A stretch of 64,000 nucleotides of DNA from assembly GCF_027595985.1 (NCBI RefSeq), contig NC_073305.1:81338474-81402473 (forward strand), written 5' to 3'. The stretch is from Sorex araneus (Eukaryota; Chordata; Mammalia; Eulipotyphla; Soricidae). Made by a program: the position numbers and the translations under genes. The notes under the pieces were generated by a model. It ran no database searches. It was not told the origin of the DNA and was given only the letters and a program-made list of their open reading frames with translations. This document shows, piece after piece, positions 13,905 through 24,669 of the stretch (position 1 is its first letter; each line of letters begins with the position of its first letter).

Positions 13905-14870
13905 TGTGAGATTTAATTTTGTGTGTCAGTTTGACGTGTCAGAAGATGCCCAGATAGCTGTTTACTTATTGTTTCTGGATATATTTTAAAGATGTCTCTA
14001 AATGAGATCAACATATGAATCAGTGAGCTTGGTAAGCTGGAGTGATTTCTCCACTGTGGATTGGAAGTGAAAGAAACAGAACCACTGGGAGTTCATTTTG
14101 AAAAGCCAGACTCCATCTTGTGCCTCAGCACCATGAGTTTACAAGGTAGTAAGAAAAACAGAGCCCAAGGGCATGGACTGAACCAGACATCTGACCACAG
14201 ATAACAAGGAGGATTCAGGCAAAAGTAACGAGATGTGTTAACTGCTCTCTTGCTTTTGAACTTCCCTTTGTTTGCTCAAGGTCTTGAAACTGCACCTGAC
14301 AGGGGCCCCCAGACACGCAGGCATCACCCAGGCAGGTAGGCAGGAGGGCGAACTGCTTAAAAACCTCTCCCTGAGGATGACGGGGGTCCCAAGCCCATGA
14401 AGCAGTCCCAGCTTGCGAACTTTCAGTGCTGTGATCCTTGCACCCTCAGCACTGGGAACCTTGTATGAGTGTTTTGGTGTATGACTAAAACCTTGAATTA
14501 TCTGTCCTGACTCTGTTTGTCTAGGTGGTGACTGAGCTCGGGCTCAAGGCCACTTAATAGGCAGCATCTGATCCACTGAGAGCCTGTCTAGCGCAAATGG
14601 TGAAGGAAGGAGTTTTCCACTTTTTACTTGCTTGCCTAATTGAACTGGGACAATGGCTTTCTCTTACCTTTGAACTGAGACTTATTTATAACACTCACTC
14701 ATGGTGCTCAGGCTTCCCTGATTCTCAGGTTCTCTGTCTGGTACAGGAATCACCAGTTTGCTGGGTCAGCTTAGAGACAATGGTTGCATCCTTTATAATT
14801 GCCTGGCTAATTCCTCAGTAAATTTTATAAATTCTCTCAATCTCTTCTGATATATATTCTACTACATAGC
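13905..14870 (+). mobile_element. Old mammalian interspersed repeat, split by a 0.5 kb insertion
   Basis: The left part (13905-14058: TGTGTCAGTTTGACGTGTC, GATGCCCAGATAGCTG) and right part (about 14563-14870: TTTGAACTGAGAC, TAATTGCCTGGCTAATTCCTC) follow the order of a widespread old LTR-like repeat whose name I cannot give with certainty. Bases 14059-14562 do not fit it and appear inserted. Confidence 0.5.
14059..14562 (+). mobile_element. LTR-like insertion, possible solo LTR
   Basis: About 500 bases that split the surrounding repeat. It can be read as TGTGG...GGCA (TG...CA ends). It holds a TTAAAAA box at about 14357 followed by a GC-rich stretch and a T-rich 3' part. The target duplication is unclear and no coding part is present, so the call is tentative. 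Confidence 0.35.
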
Positions 14871-15117
14871 ACTGTGGCACTGCACTGTCGTCCCATTGTT
14901 CATAGATTTGCTTGAACGGGCACCAGTAATGTCTCCATTATGAGACTTGTTACTGTTTTTGGCATATCAAATATGCCACAGGTAGCTTGCCAGGCTCTGC
15001 CGTGCAGGCAGGATACTCTCGGTAGCTTGCCAGACTCTCCAAGAAGGATGGAATAATTGAACCTGGGTAGGCCGTGTGCAAGGAAATGCCCTACCTGCTA
15101 TGCTATCACTTCAGTCC
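14869..15117 (-). mobile_element. RTE-tailed tRNA SINE, full length
   Basis: Perfect 13-base duplication ATTCTACTACATA at 14856-14868 and 15118-15130 encloses a complete minus-strand copy ending in a GTGCAGTGCC-like tail. Confidence 0.93.
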
Positions 15118-15187
15118 ATTCTACTACATAAATATATTTATATAAATACATAAAAAATTATATAATATATATTTATATATTGCATTG

Positions 15188-15440
15188 TAGCACTGAGATT
15201 TAATCAGCGTCTCCTTGTTTATACATCATAACGCTGCTGTATTGGGGGCTCTTCCAAAGTCAGGGGAATGAGTCCATTCTTGTTATTGTTTTTGGCATAT
15301 TGAATACGCCACAGGTAGCTTGCCAGGCTCTGCCATGCGGGTGGGATACTCTTAGTAGCTTGCCAGACTCTCTGAGAGGGATGGAGGAATCAAACCCGGG
15401 TCAGCTATGTGCAAGGCAAACACCTTACCCACTGTGCTAT
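15188..15440 (-). mobile_element. tRNA SINE with a third type of 3' end
   Basis: Head and central body are those of the RTE-tailed SINE. After AACAAGAATGG the minus strand continues into CATTCCCCTGACTTTGGAAG, AGCCCCCAATACAG and TTAAATCTCAG, the segment found in the larger composites, not directly into the RTE end. Same structure as 15827-16225. Confidence 0.65.
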
Positions 15441-15826
15441 CGTTCCAATTCTATTTATATACTATTTAGATATATGCTTACATACTATTTTTTCTGTTTC
15501 CTGATAAAATTCTAGTGTCACAGAGTCAAGAAATTCTCTAGTTAGTCATTGTCACATCTCTGAACATAGTTACAACCAACATATCAGAAAGGTTTAACAA
15601 ATGCTTTTGGAACGCCAATTTTGAATCCCGTGAATCTGAAAAGGCAGAAACCATACTTAACTCAAAATTTTTGATGCTTTTAACATATCAAGAGTGTAAA
15701 GAACTATATGTTTTCAGTGCATCTTCAGCATAAGTATTTTTTTTTTTTGCCAATGACTGTATAAATGGTATGTAAATTGTCTCTTAGCTGTGGAAAGTTT
15801 TTATATCTTTATTGCTAAAAATAGCT

Positions 15827-16225
15827 CCATCCCTCTCGGAGAGCCCAGCAAGCTACCGAGAGTATCCCACCTGCATGGCAGAGCCTTGAAAGCTACCCAT
15901 GGCATATTTGATATGCCAAAAACAGTAACAACAATGGGCCTCATTCCCATGACCCTGGAAGAGCCCCCAATACGGCAGCATTAAGAAGGACAAACAAGGG
16001 GGCTGGAGCGATAGCACAGTGGGTAGGGCTATTGCGTTTGCTTTGCATGCGACTGACCCAGGTTCAATTCCCAGCATCCCATATGGTCCCCCGAACACTG
16101 CCAGGAGTAATTCCTGAGTACATGAGCCAGGAGAAACCCCTGTGCATCGCCAGGTGTGACCCAAAAAGAAAAAAAAAAAAGAAGAAGGACAAACAAGGAA
16201 AGGTTGATTAAATCTCAGGGCCTAA
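15827..16225 (+). mobile_element. Body and 3' segment of third-type SINE, interrupted by a younger SINE
   Basis: CTCTCGGAGAGCCCAGCAAG through CATTCCCATGACCCTGG to AATCTCAGGGCC. The A-tailed SINE at 16000-16181 sits inside it with its own duplication. The tRNA head is missing. Confidence 0.7.
16000..16181 (+). mobile_element. A-tailed tRNA SINE, full length, nested
   Basis: Perfect 17-base target duplication AAGAAGGACAAACAAGG at 15983-15999 and 16182-16198. Head, B box (GGTTCAATTCC) and poly(A) tail are complete. Confidence 0.95.
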
Positions 16226-16250
16226 TTAGGCTGTAAAAACAAAGAAGGCC

Positions 16251-19040
16251 TAAAATGACTGTTTGCACTTTTAGCACATGTATGCTGGCTTTGAAAGCAT
16301 CCATTGAGGACCTGATGGTGCAAGAGCGGAAGATCAAGTACGATGTCATTGGATTGATTGAGACAAGAGGCATCTAATACATCACACCATTTTTGACACT
16401 GGAGAAGAACTGTTCCTCAGAACATGCGACAGTAGAGGCGTCGGTGGTGTTGGTGTCCTTGTCAACATGAACTTGGCCGTGAACATGATTCGTTCTAATG
16501 CCTAACAGATGCGGCTCATTGCCGGCAGTTTACATCTTTGTTGTCTATGCACCAACATCCAACTACAACGAAGAAATTGAGAAATTCTACATAAAGCTGG
16601 AGAAGTTCTATAAAGAAGACCACACCTTCTACAAAGTCATTGTTAGTGATTTTAACTCAAGATAGGACCTAGAAATCACCTGAAGAACTCCACATCAGGA
16701 CCCATGGCTTAGAATGGAATGAACAGGGTGAGAGACTGTCTGAGTTTATCATGTTGACCAAGACCATCCATGGTAACTCACAGTTCCAGATCTAAACATT
16801 GGACATGGGAGTTTCCTGGTAGACAATTCCACAATGAAATTGATCACATCATATTCAATCGACTGTTTTGCCTGACCAATGCCGCTGTTGTCCCAAAATT
16901 CCAAACGAGATCAGACCACCATCTCTTTCATGCGAAATTCTACTTCACAGAGCAGGGAGAAAGGGCTGCAAAGTTTAAGAAGAGAACTCCCAGAACTACC
17001 ACCAACTGGGAACTCTTTGGCACTATTGCAGCAATATGGGAAGACATGGTCCCATCGATGGGACCATGGACAACATCGATGAGGAATACGATTGACTGGT
17101 TCAGCATCTCCATAATTTCGAGAGGAATGCAGAGAGAAAACCACAAAGAAGTTGCCTTCTTTGGAAATTCTCAAGCTCATTTGTCAACGTGGTCTGACGT
17201 GAGCCTCGGGCAAGCTAACATCCAAGCTTGCAAAGCTGTGCAGAGAATCAATAAAGGAAGATCTCAAAGAGAGAAGAGCAGCCATGTTGGCTGATGTGGC
17301 AGAAGCCAGGAAAAGTATTTGTAATACCTGCCTGTCCTTCAACAACCATAAGACCAAGATGACTGCCCTTCGACATACTGATGGATCTATCACATCTTCC
17401 AGAATGGCAATGGAAAAGGTTATTCACGATTTCTACTCGGATCTCTTTGATAGCCACCTGCCCACATACCAAATTTCACAGGATGGATTTATCATTCCCA
17501 GTGTTCTCCTTTCCGAAATCTGACATACCATTTCATTAGTAAAGAAGTGTATAGCATCCAGTCCAGTCAAGGTCAGACACGAACACCTGAGGAATCTGCC
17601 ACCAGTACTCGTCAATACACTGACTCAGCTCTTCACATGCTACCTGTCTGAATGCAAGGTTATGTCTCAATGGAAAGCCAGCAGGACCATTCTGTTGTAC
17701 AAGGGATACATCCATGACATCGGCAACTATCGCCCTATTTGCCTTTTTCCCGTCATCTACAAGTTATTCACTCTAGTCATCCTGAATAGGATTGGCAGAA
17801 CACTAGAAGGACAACCATGTGAGCAAGCCGGGTTCCGAAAAGGATTCAGCATAATCAATCATATCCACACGGTGACCAAGCTCATTGAGGTTTTGAGAGA
17901 GTTCAAGATGCCACTCTGTCTAACGTTCATTGATTTAAAGAAGGCCTTTGATTCTGTTGAGATTGAAGCGGTCATTGAAATCCTAGCCAAACAGGGCTTT
18001 CAAACTCAGTACATCAGGATCCTTCACAAACTGTATTACGGCTTCACCACCAGGATCTCACCATTCTACAAAGAAGTGATCATCAACGTAAAGAGAGGAG
18101 TTAGGCAGGGCGACACCATTTCACCGAAACTCTTCAGTACCACCCTGAGAACATCATACAATGACTGGAATGGGAAGGAATGGGAGTGAAGATAGACGGT
18201 CAGCAATTACACCACCTCTGCTTCGCTGATGACATCATTCTCATAACACCAAATATCAGCCAAGCAGCAGGAATGCTGGCTGACTTCGACTGCGAGTGTG
18301 GAAAGGTCAGACTGCAGCTGAATCTCACGAAGACAATGTTCATGAGAAACAGACTAGTTCCTAATGTTCCATTTGCTCTCAATGGAATGAACATCTCCAA
18401 ATGCAGCAGTTATGTGTATTTAGGTTGAGAACTCAACATGACAAACGACCTGGCACCTGAATTGCACAGGAAGTGGCGTGGAACACCTTCAAGAGCGTCG
18501 AAAAAGTGGTTAAGAGGACGAAGAACTTCCAGCTCCAGGCACATCTTTTCGACTTCACCGTTCTTCCTGCACTAACATATACCTCAGAGACCTGGCCCCT
18601 AAGAAAACAGGATGAGAATTCTATTCGGGTATCCTGAAGAGGAATCGAAAGAGCTATGCTTGGAATAACACATTTCACTCAAGTGAGAGAAGAAATCTGG
18701 AGTTCTGACCTTCATCGATGATCAAGAATCAGAAACGCTGTCTCGTTTGCCAAGGTGTCAAAAAATCAGATGGGACAGACATGTAATGCGATTCTGAGAT
18801 CATCACTGGAGTAGAGCTGTTACGGACTGGATTCCACAGGATGTCAAAAGACCGCGTGGCCACCCACCTACGAGATGGTCAGACTTCATCAAGGCCCTAA
18901 ATGAATGGTTTGAGGCTCTTTGTGTTCCTGGAGCAAGCAGATGCCATTGGGCTACACTAGCATGCAACAGGGACGAATGGAGATGTTACTGGTGCCCGCT
19001 CAAGCAAATCAGTGAACAATGGGATGACAAATGATACATC
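16251..19040 (+). mobile_element. RTE-clade LINE retrotransposon, near full length, inactivated
   Basis: Broken reading frames together cover a typical RTE polyprotein. The order is: apurinic endonuclease domain (16260-16940; pieces such as DTGEELF, CDSRGVGGVGVLVN, then NEIDHIIFNR and SDHHLF); linker; reverse transcriptase (17662-18428; NYRPICLFPVIYKLFTLVIL, CEQAGFRKGFS, LTFIDLKKAFDSV, GVRQGDTISPKLFS); and catalytic FADD at 18222-18233. The C-terminal RTE region follows (ETWPLRKQDEN, RPRGHPPTRWSDF, RDEWRCYWCPL), up to a short TGACAAATGATACATC tail. Frames shift or stop at several places (for example about 17523, 18189 and 18429), so it is dead. There are no LTRs and no poly(A). The best match I recall is to RTE proteins very abundant in hookworm-type nematodes, and the shrew family is known as RTE1_Sar. 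Confidence 0.92.
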
Positions 19041-19180
19041 AATAATTAGTGAGCAGGTTATAGGAATTGTTCTACGAAAGGGTATAAGCATGTATCTTCT
19101 TTAAATAAATACATTTAGAAGCATAAAAAGTGAAGTGAACAATTTTATTATTTGATATTTATAGTATTAAAGGATTTAGC

Positions 19181-19351
19181 TTTTTTTTTTTTTTGCTTTT
19201 TTGGGTCACACCTAGCAATGCACAGGGGTTACTCCTGGCTCTTCACTCAGGAATTGCTCTTGGTGGTGCTCAAGGGACCATATGGGATGCTGGGAATCAA
19301 ACCTGGGTTGGCCAAGTGCAAGGCAATCCGCTGTGCCATCACTCCAGCCCC
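19181..19351 (-). mobile_element. A-tailed tRNA SINE
   Basis: Reverse-strand T run, GGGTCACACCTAGCAATG, GGACCATATGGGATGCTGGG, CATCACTCCAGCCCC. Imperfect duplication GGATTTAGC / GAATTTAGC. Confidence 0.88.
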
Positions 19352-20339
19352 AGAATTTAGCATTTTTTAACAGCATACATTATGTGGCATTGCTGAAGAA
19401 TTTCAAGTAACCTTGCTTCAGAGAAAAAATTGATTAAATTAATTTCTCAGCAGTGAACTAAGGCCTATACTGACCTTTTGAACTAAGATGTATACTTTGT
19501 TTGTTCTGCTTTTGTTTCTTTTCTGTATATACCACTAACAAACCAGGTTCCCTTAAAAGCCCCGAGAAAGAGGAACTTTGTGGTGAAGTAAAAAGTGTCT
19601 AACAACAACAAAATGAGTCAGCTGCATTTTATTTTTCACATTGAATTATCCTTTGGTAGTTAAAGTGATGTGAATTTTTTAGTGTTTGTTCTTTTATACT
19701 GTACCATTGACTTGAGAAACTACCTCTTGAATCCTGAGTGCAACACTTCTTAACAAAACAAATACCAAAATGAATTCAGAAATATATAAATATTTATGTC
19801 ATGTGTAAATATATAGGCAAAGATAGTACGTCTCGGTTTAATTGTATTTCCTTATAATACTAGACCAATTCAGCATTCAAAAATCATTGAATGCAATTTA
19901 GCCTATTCAATAAAGAAGAAAAAAACTATGATCAGGAAAGTAGGTATGAAAAAAGCAATTGAAAAAGATTTAAAGAATGTAGAAAACAAGGGAACCTACT
20001 TGTTAAGGCCATCTATATCGTGTGAACTATAGCAATATTATGGTTAGAGGTTAAAAAAAAACCCAGTATTTTCAGCCCAGGGATGGGTCAGGGATAGAGT
20101 GCTTGCTGCTCAGGAATGAAGCAATGAATGCAATCCTCCAATTCTTCACCCCTGCTGCACATCACCTCTGCACATGATAATGTGAGTCCAGCGGGATTGT
20201 TGTTCATCCTTCATCGTGTTAAAACAGAGTGTGCAATATCCAGTGCCCCGTTGGTCATGGCATCCACAACGACAGCAATAAAGGGAAAGAATGGGGTGGG
20301 AAAGATGAAATATTTCCCTCACTGTCCATTCCTTTCTCA
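19352..20339. other. Intergenic, nothing recognised
   Basis: AT-rich sequence without coding signal. Bases 20080-20340 contain short open frames on both strands with no recognisable homology. Confidence 0.4.
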
Positions 20340-20526
20340 TATTATTCAAGAAGTTCCAAAACTTGAAATAAAATCAAGAAAAGAGGACTGCACATTAAAA
20401 ATGAAAAAACAAATCTATCTATTCAGATGACAGTGTTGTCTGCTTATTAAATCCAAAACAATCTTCAAGATAAACTACTTGAACTAGTAGAAGAGGTAAG
20501 CAAGATTGCTGGATACAAAAGCAATA
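20340..20526 (+). mobile_element. Ancient L1 ORF2 fragment, first segment
   Basis: TTCAGATGACAGTG, AAACTACTTGAACTAG and GCAAGATTGCTGGATACAAA follow the order of mammalian L1 ORF2 reverse transcriptase sequence. It continues at 21048 and again at 25226 after two insertions. Confidence 0.7.
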
Positions 20527-20542
20527 TAAAAATCCCATTTCT

Positions 20543-21031
20543 TGCTCCGGTCCTGAAACCGGGCCAGCAACACCAGGAATCCAGAAGGAGGAGGTACAGC
20601 TGGTACACCTTCTCCAGATGGAGCCCTGGCGACACTGAGCAGCAACTAACACGGCTCCGGGTTGCGGGACTGGAACACATCCGAACCTTTTCTAAAAACT
20701 GAAAACAAACAATCTGTTAATGGAAAACCAATTATCAAATGCTTCCTTAGTAGGGCTGTCTTTTTTGGGGGGAAACTCCAACAACAATAGTGAGTTTTGT
20801 TTTGCAATATGGAACGTAATCAAGGTAAAGAGAAAATGAAGTGAAATTCATCAGTTATACAGTTGGGAGTCGGGGGCGGGGGCAGGGGGTATACTGGGGA
20901 TTTTGGTGGTGGAATATGGGCACTGGTAAAGGGATGGTGTTTGAATATTGTATAACTGAGGCATAAACCTGAAAACTTTGTAACTTTCCACGTGGTGATA
21001 AAATAAAAATTTTTTAAAAATTAAAAAAAAG
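20543..21031 (+). mobile_element. L1-derived composite retroposon (GC-rich head plus L1 3' UTR)
   Basis: Perfect 16-base duplication TAAAAATCCCATTTCT at 20527-20542 and 21032-21047. About 150 bases of GC-rich head (CTCCGGTCCTGAAACCGGG, GGAGCCCTGGCGACACTGAG) join an L1 3' UTR (GGCACTGGTAAAGGGATGG, CATAAACCTGAAAACTTTG) and a poly(A) tail. There is no coding capacity, so it must be mobilised in trans, presumably by L1. The head recurs at 32896-33469 and 41076-41901. Confidence 0.85.
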
Positions 21032-21047
21032 TAAAAATCCCATTTCT

Positions 21048-21258
21048 ATTTACTAATGAGAAACTACTAGAAAATTTTAAAAATGCAAAAACCATCATTT
21101 GTAATTGCACTAAAATCACACAAAATACTTAGGGATAAAACTAACAAAATATGAACAAGATCCAAATGCTACCAATAATCAACTAATTAAATAAATCAAA
21201 GGAGGTCAAAATAAATTGAGGAATATAAAAGTTCTTGGAAAACTCTGTTGTGATCATT
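21048..21258 (+). mobile_element. Ancient L1 ORF2 fragment, second segment
   Basis: ATTTCTATTTACTAATGAGAA and ACTTAGGGATAAAACTAAC continue the L1 ORF2 order from 20526. Interrupted at 21259 by the LIN28A retrocopy. Confidence 0.75.
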
Positions 21259-22221
21259 TAAAATTTCCTCGAGTGGTGCTGGGGAAGATGTAGCAGCCTC
21301 TTCTCCGAGCCACCCCTTGGCCTCGGGACTTCTCTGGGGCCAGCAGCCAGCCGCGGGCTCAGCTGACGACCGACCTTGGGCTCTGTGTCAAACCAGCAGC
21401 TTGCAGGTGGCTGCGCCAAGGCGTCTAAGGAGTCGCGGGAGGATTTGGCCAAGGAGCCGCATCTGTTGCACTGGGCCTGCATCTCTAAGTGGTTCAACAT
21501 GCGCATGGGGTTCGGCTTTCTGTCCATGACCACCCGCGCCGGGGTCGCGCTGGATCCCCACGGAGGACGTCTTTGTGCATCAGAGTAAACTGCACATGGA
21601 GGGTTTCCGGAGCCTGAAGGAGGAGGAGGCAGTGGAATTCACCCTTAAGAAGTCCGTCAAGGCCCTGGAATCTATTCGAGTTACTGGTCCTGATGGGGTG
21701 TTCTGTATTGGAAGTGAAAGGTGGCCCAAAGGGAAAAACATGTAGAAGCGGAGATGGAAGGGAGACGGGTGCTGCAACTGCGGCGGTCTAGTCCATCATG
21801 CCAAAGAATGCAAACTGCCACCCCAGCCCAAGAAATGCCACTTCTGCCAGAGCATCAACCATCTGGTGGCCTCCTGTCCACTGAAGGCCCAGCAAGCCCC
21901 CAGATCCTAGGTGAAGCCTGCCTACTTCTGGGAGGGAGAAGAGGAGATCCATTCCTCTGCCCTGCTGCCTGAGGCCCAGAATTGAGCCAGCGGGTGGGGC
22001 CTATCCTTTTGCGATCAGAAGTTTCAAAGAGCAGGATCAATCGGCAGAGAGGAGAAAGTGGAGACAGCGTGGGAAGGGGGCAGCTGGCACTGCCATGTAC
22101 GTATCTCAGGCCGGGATCCAAAGCTTCACCTTCTCTTCCCTCTTGGCAGGGGGGAGGGGGTGAGGCAAAGGAACTCCAACCACTCAGTCTAAATGCTTTG
22201 GGGGCTGAACCCCTCTGCATG

Positions 22222-22286
22222 CTTTATCTGAGTCTCTATGCCCAGGATCTCTTGCTGGGATCCTGGGCATAGAGACTCAGATAAAG
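22222..22286. repeat. Perfect 27-base hairpin in LIN28A pseudogene 3' UTR
   Basis: Left arm 22222-22248 is the exact reverse complement of right arm 22260-22286 (ends CTTTATCTGAG / CTCAGATAAAG), with an 11-base loop. I do not recall such an inverted repeat at the corresponding place in the LIN28A mRNA. Confidence 0.95.
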
Positions 22287-23051
22287 TCTTTTGTTCTGGA
22301 CATGGAAGTGGTTTTCCTTTTAAAGAAGGCTGTGTAACTATTTTCCACGCCAAAGTGAAATGGCTCCCTCCCCTTCCTGGGCCAATATGATTTTATTTAT
22401 TTGCTGCACTGTGGTCCCACCTTCTCCAGGATGCCAACTGCACTAGCTGTGTGCAAATGATGTATCCTATGCATTTCAATTTTTTTCATAATATAAATAT
22501 TCTGATTTTGTATTTTTGTGTATTTTAATCTAAGGCCCTCATGCCTGCACTGTGTTCTCAGGTCCATGAGCAATCTCAGGGATAAGTCAGCGGCAGCTCT
22601 GGGAATTCTGCACAGCAGGAATACTTTTTGTTGTTTGATCAGCAGGGAGAAAAACTATTTGAAGTGGATTGAACTACTTCATTTTTTTTTTTTTTTGCCA
22701 ATTGTGAGCTGACTTTTCTGCTATTATGTGGTCTTGAAACCCCTCCGTCTTCAATGTTTTCACTGGGTGGGGGGGGGTGTAGGTTTTCTCTGGGTACCCT
22801 GTGACTTGATTTTTCCTTCCCAAGACTGGGAACTGGTCTGAACAGGAAAGGTGGTGCAGAGAGGTTAGGAGAAGCCGGGCCAGGTTAAAGGCACCAAGAG
22901 GAAACCAAGATCAGGTGAGGTTGGTGTGAGACGGAGGATTGCTGTCCCAGGCCTCTAACCCCAGCACACAGGACTCGTTACATCCCAGATCCATCTTTCA
23001 CTGGATTGGGCTAGGCCTACCATGCACAACAGGTGAATGTGTGCTTGCAAA

Positions 23052-23073
23052 GCACACACACACACACACACAC
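23052..23073. repeat. (CA)n microsatellite
   Basis: About eleven CA units within the LIN28A retrocopy 3' UTR. The parent mRNA has a GT-rich run at a similar place as I recall it. Confidence 0.85.
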
Positions 23074-23942
23074 TAAAAAGTTTGAGTTCATAAGGATAGT
23101 TTTCAGAGGATATCTCTGTATCCACTTTGAGATGCCCAGGTATGGATATGAAACAGGAACCAAATCCAGAACCTTTAACTCTTTGGCTTCCTGATGTCTC
23201 CTTTTTGGGGCCCAGAGCCAGTGTCCTGCCCTGCGGTATCAGTGACTCACATCATGGTAGCCAAAGAAGAAAAGGGAGGCAGTGGGTTCATTTACGTGCT
23301 GTGATTCCTGCAAACCTCTACCTCACTGTGTTGAAACGGGGCAAGTGCAGTAGACCACACTGGGTGATTTGTGTCTGATCCTGGGTTCTTGTCTCTCCAA
23401 ACTTGCAGCCCCTTATAATTGTTGTATTTGTATGGGCTTTGTAGAACATATGAGTAGCTAATTTGGTGATTTCTAGGTGGCCTAGTTTGTGTAAATATAA
23501 TGTGTTGGTCTTCTCCATGTTATTTTGGGGTTTTATTATTTACAAAACTTTTGTATAAGAAAAATAGCCAAAGCATCTTTGACAACAGGTTCTGCACCAG
23601 GTTAAAGGATCTGAAGCAAGCTTGGGTACCCTTCTTGAAATGGGGGGTCTTGAACCACCCTTTCTCTTGTGTTCCTCTGCCCCTATTTTCTATTTTGAAT
23701 CTGGTCTCTGTCCCTCAAACTTCTATCATCTCCTGAATTTTCTTACCACCTCCTTGATTCCCCCTTCTCCCTACACTTCCCCAACCCCCCCCAAGCCCCC
23801 CTACAAATCCACACAACCTTGCAGGTTTGTGGTGTATCCTCACAAATCTTAGAGTGATTTTTACAAAAGTTCTTTAGAAGTTCAGAACACTCTATCCCTT
23901 GCACCCAGTCTTTGAAGAGAGGATTATCACTTGCTATCTTTT

Positions 23943-24669
23943 TTTTTTTTAATTTTTTATTGAGTCACCATGTGGAAAGTTACAAAGTTTTCAGGTTTAA
24001 ATCTCAGTTATACAATGCTCGAATACCCATCCCTTCACCAGTGCTCATATTCCACCACCAAGAATCCCAGTATAGCTCCACCCCGCCCCCCCACACCCCT
24101 AACCCCCCCACGCCCCTAGCCCCCCCCTCTTAGCCCCCCCCGCCTGTGTAACTAATAAATTTCACTTTACTTTCACTTTGATTGCATACAATATTTCAAC
24201 AAAACTCACTATTATTGTTTGGAGAGTCTCTCCCCTAAAATCAGACCTGCTGAAAAGGAAGCATTAGATAATTTGTTTTCTATTGCTGAGGATGAAGAGG
24301 TATGAGGTCGAGTGACCACACTTAGCGTCCTCTCAGTTTTGGGTTTCTTTATTTTAGTATTTTATTAACTAAGTCCAGAGAGATATCTGCCAGAAGTTGC
24401 ATTGTTGCCAACTTGTACTTCTCAGTTACATTATATTCCACATATGAGTGCAATCTTTCTATGTCTGTCTCTTTCTTTCTGACTCATTTCACTCAACATG
24501 ATACTTTCCATGTTGATCCATTTATATGCAAATTTCATGACTTCATGTTTTCTGACAGCTACATAGTATTCCATTGTGTAGATGTACCAGAGTTTCTTTA
24601 ACCAGTCATCTGTTTTGGGGCACTCTGGTTTTTTCCAGATTCTGGCTATTGTAAACAGTGCTTCAATGA
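23943..24669 (-). mobile_element. 5'-truncated L1, 3' end of ORF2 plus 3' UTR
   Basis: Perfect 14-base duplication ACTTGCTATCTTTT at 23929-23942 and 24670-24683. The minus strand encodes the L1 ORF2 C terminus (LWYIYTMEYYVAVRKHEVM, MLSEMSQKERDRHRKIALIC), then a 3' UTR, and ends in poly(A). It inserted into the LIN28A retrocopy, so it is the younger of the two. Confidence 0.95.
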
